A stretch of 64,000 nt of DNA from Gillisella vitis (GTDB lineage: Bacteria; Pseudomonadota; Alphaproteobacteria; Rhizobiales; Rhizobiaceae): contig WPHV01000005.1 of NCBI GenBank assembly GCA_009744235.1, positions 1 to 64,000 of the forward strand, read 5' to 3'. Of the stretch, positions 63,287 to 64,000 are shown in pieces. The position numbers were made by a program, and so were the translations under genes. Position 1 is the first letter of the stretch. Each line of letters starts with the position of its first letter. The notes beneath the pieces were generated by a model, which saw only the letters and a program-made list of their open reading frames with translations, was not told the origin of the DNA and did no database searches.

Positions 63287-64000
63287 ATGAGCATAAAAAC
63301 CCGAAAACTTGCCGAACACACCCTTCACCAAGATGGGCCTCACCAAGATGAGCCAAGTGCTGAGGACCTTCTCGCCTGGTATGACCGCCATCACCGTGAT
63401 CTCCCTTGGCGGATTTCGCCGCCGATGGCAGCGCGCGGTGTGAGGCCCGACCCCTATCACATCTGGCTTTCGGAAGTGATGCTGCAACAGACCACAGTGC
63501 AGGCGGTCAAACCCTATTTCCTGAAATTCCTGGCGCGCTGGCCGAAGGTCACCGACCTTGCAAGCGCGCCGACCGAGGACGTGATGGCGGCCTGGGCGGG
63601 CCTTGGCTATTACGCCCGCGCCCGCAACCTGAAAAAATGCGCCGAGGCTGTCGCCGATCTGCATGGCGGTGTGTTTCCCGACACCCAGGAAGGCCTGCAA
63701 TCGCTGCCTGGCATCGGCGATTATACCTCCGCCGCCATTGCCGCCATTGCGTTTAACCGGCAGGCGGCGGTGATGGACGGCAATGTCGAGCGGGTAATTT
63801 CGAGGCTATACGCGATATCCGATCCACTGCCCGGCGCCAAACCGGCCATAAAACTGCTGGTCACGGCGCTGACACCCAAGGATCGGCCCGGCGATTTTGC
63901 GCAAGGCATGATGGATCTGGGCGCCACCATCTGTACGCCGAAACGGCCCGCCTGTGCGCTCTGTCCGTTCAACACCCACTGTCTGGCGCTGAAAGCCCAT
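63287..64000 (+). CDS. mutY: A/G-specific adenine glycosylase MutY (5' part, runs off the window)
   Basis: 238 codons from ATG 63287 to the window end with no stop. Catalytic glutamate in WLSEVMLQQTTV, helix-hairpin-helix LQSLPGIGDYTSAAIAAIAF, catalytic aspartate in VMDGNVERVISRLY, and the [4Fe-4S] ligands in CTPKRPACALCPFNTHC (C-x6-C-x2-C-x5-C). It removes adenine mispaired with 8-oxoguanine. The C-terminal NUDT1-like domain lies outside the window. The start is placed at the ATG before IKTRKLAEH. Confidence 0.95.
   Translation, partial: MSIKTRKLAEHTLHQDGPHQDEPSAEDLLAWYDRHHRDLPWRISPPMAARGVRPDPYHIWLSEVMLQQTTVQAVKPYFLKFLARWPKVTDLASAPTEDVMAAWAGLGYYARARNLKKCAEAVADLHGGVFPDTQEGLQSLPGIGDYTSAAIAAIAFNRQAAVMDGNVERVISRLYAISDPLPGAKPAIKLLVTALTPKDRPGDFAQGMMDLGATICTPKRPACALCPFNTHCLALKAH

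Noticed and set aside
62678..63700. A 340-codon version of the DUF721 gene
   Set aside because: The upstream 160 codons are antisense to mutY; the DUF721 core begins near 63214.

Overview
The window looks like chromosomal DNA of a Rhizobiaceae bacterium, most like the Agrobacterium / Allorhizobium (A. vitis) group. The grounds are a high GC content, the betI-betC-betB-betA choline operon, a cysH-cysD-cysN sulfate block, chemoreceptors ending in WEEF, a rhizobial-type flagellin, an smc-dsbA-DUF721-mutY neighbourhood, and intergenic mosaic repeats typical of rhizobia. Species assignment is inference. The window opens inside an IS5-like transposase tail and closes inside mutY.

Layout. 1-6.4 kb: three tandem, mutually paralogous TPR-SPINDLY (GT41, O-GlcNAc-transferase-like) glycosyltransferases on the minus strand, preceded by a 24-codon peptide gene with its own candidate promoter and terminator. 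6.4-11.7 kb: a chemoreceptor, a quinone oxidoreductase and an EAL-CBS-GGDEF protein. 11.8-18.2 kb: the choline sulfate to glycine betaine operon betI-betC-GST-betB-(AT-rich orf)-betA, followed convergently by a VapBC pair with a perfect operator palindrome. 18.8-25.3 kb: an MprF/LpiA-like synthase lacking its flippase half, a CLC chloride transporter, an orphan flagellin, and a fluoride-response operon made of a crcB-type riboswitch, a 20-codon leader ORF, a CLC-F antiporter and a SnoaL-like protein. 25.3-34.1 kb: an alpha/beta-hydrolase-like protein, a 28-residue membrane peptide, tRNA-Gln, several small metabolic genes, a LacI regulator, a divergent TetR/SDR pair and a LysE exporter. 34.2-37.7 kb: assimilatory sulfate reduction (cysH, cysD, cysN). 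38-45 kb: a second chemoreceptor, a lipoprotein, tRNA-Pro and a type I secretion ABC/HlyD pair. 45-48.4 kb: a 2-oxoglutarate amino-acid-hydroxylase-like gene, a LysE exporter and ThrH in one operon, with a divergent LysR regulator. 48.4-57.9 kb: a membrane protein, a TadG-like VWA protein, ppdK, small envelope proteins (IalB, SH3, Ivy-like), an aromatic-acid MFS transporter and a TPR protein. 58-64 kb: smc, dsbA, a DUF721 gene and mutY.

The two most informative systems are these. (1) In the fluoride locus the 3' strand of the riboswitch pseudoknot can alternatively pair with the ribosome-binding site and start codon of a tiny leader ORF, and that ORF overlaps the CLC-F start by ATGA. (2) The tandem GT41 cluster sits beside a micro-peptide, a possible glycopeptide or protein-glycosylation locus of unknown substrate. 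The 2OG-oxygenase/LysE/ThrH operon is a third candidate, plausibly a free-amino-acid hydroxylation and export module. All functional assignments come from reading motifs by eye; no database search was run.
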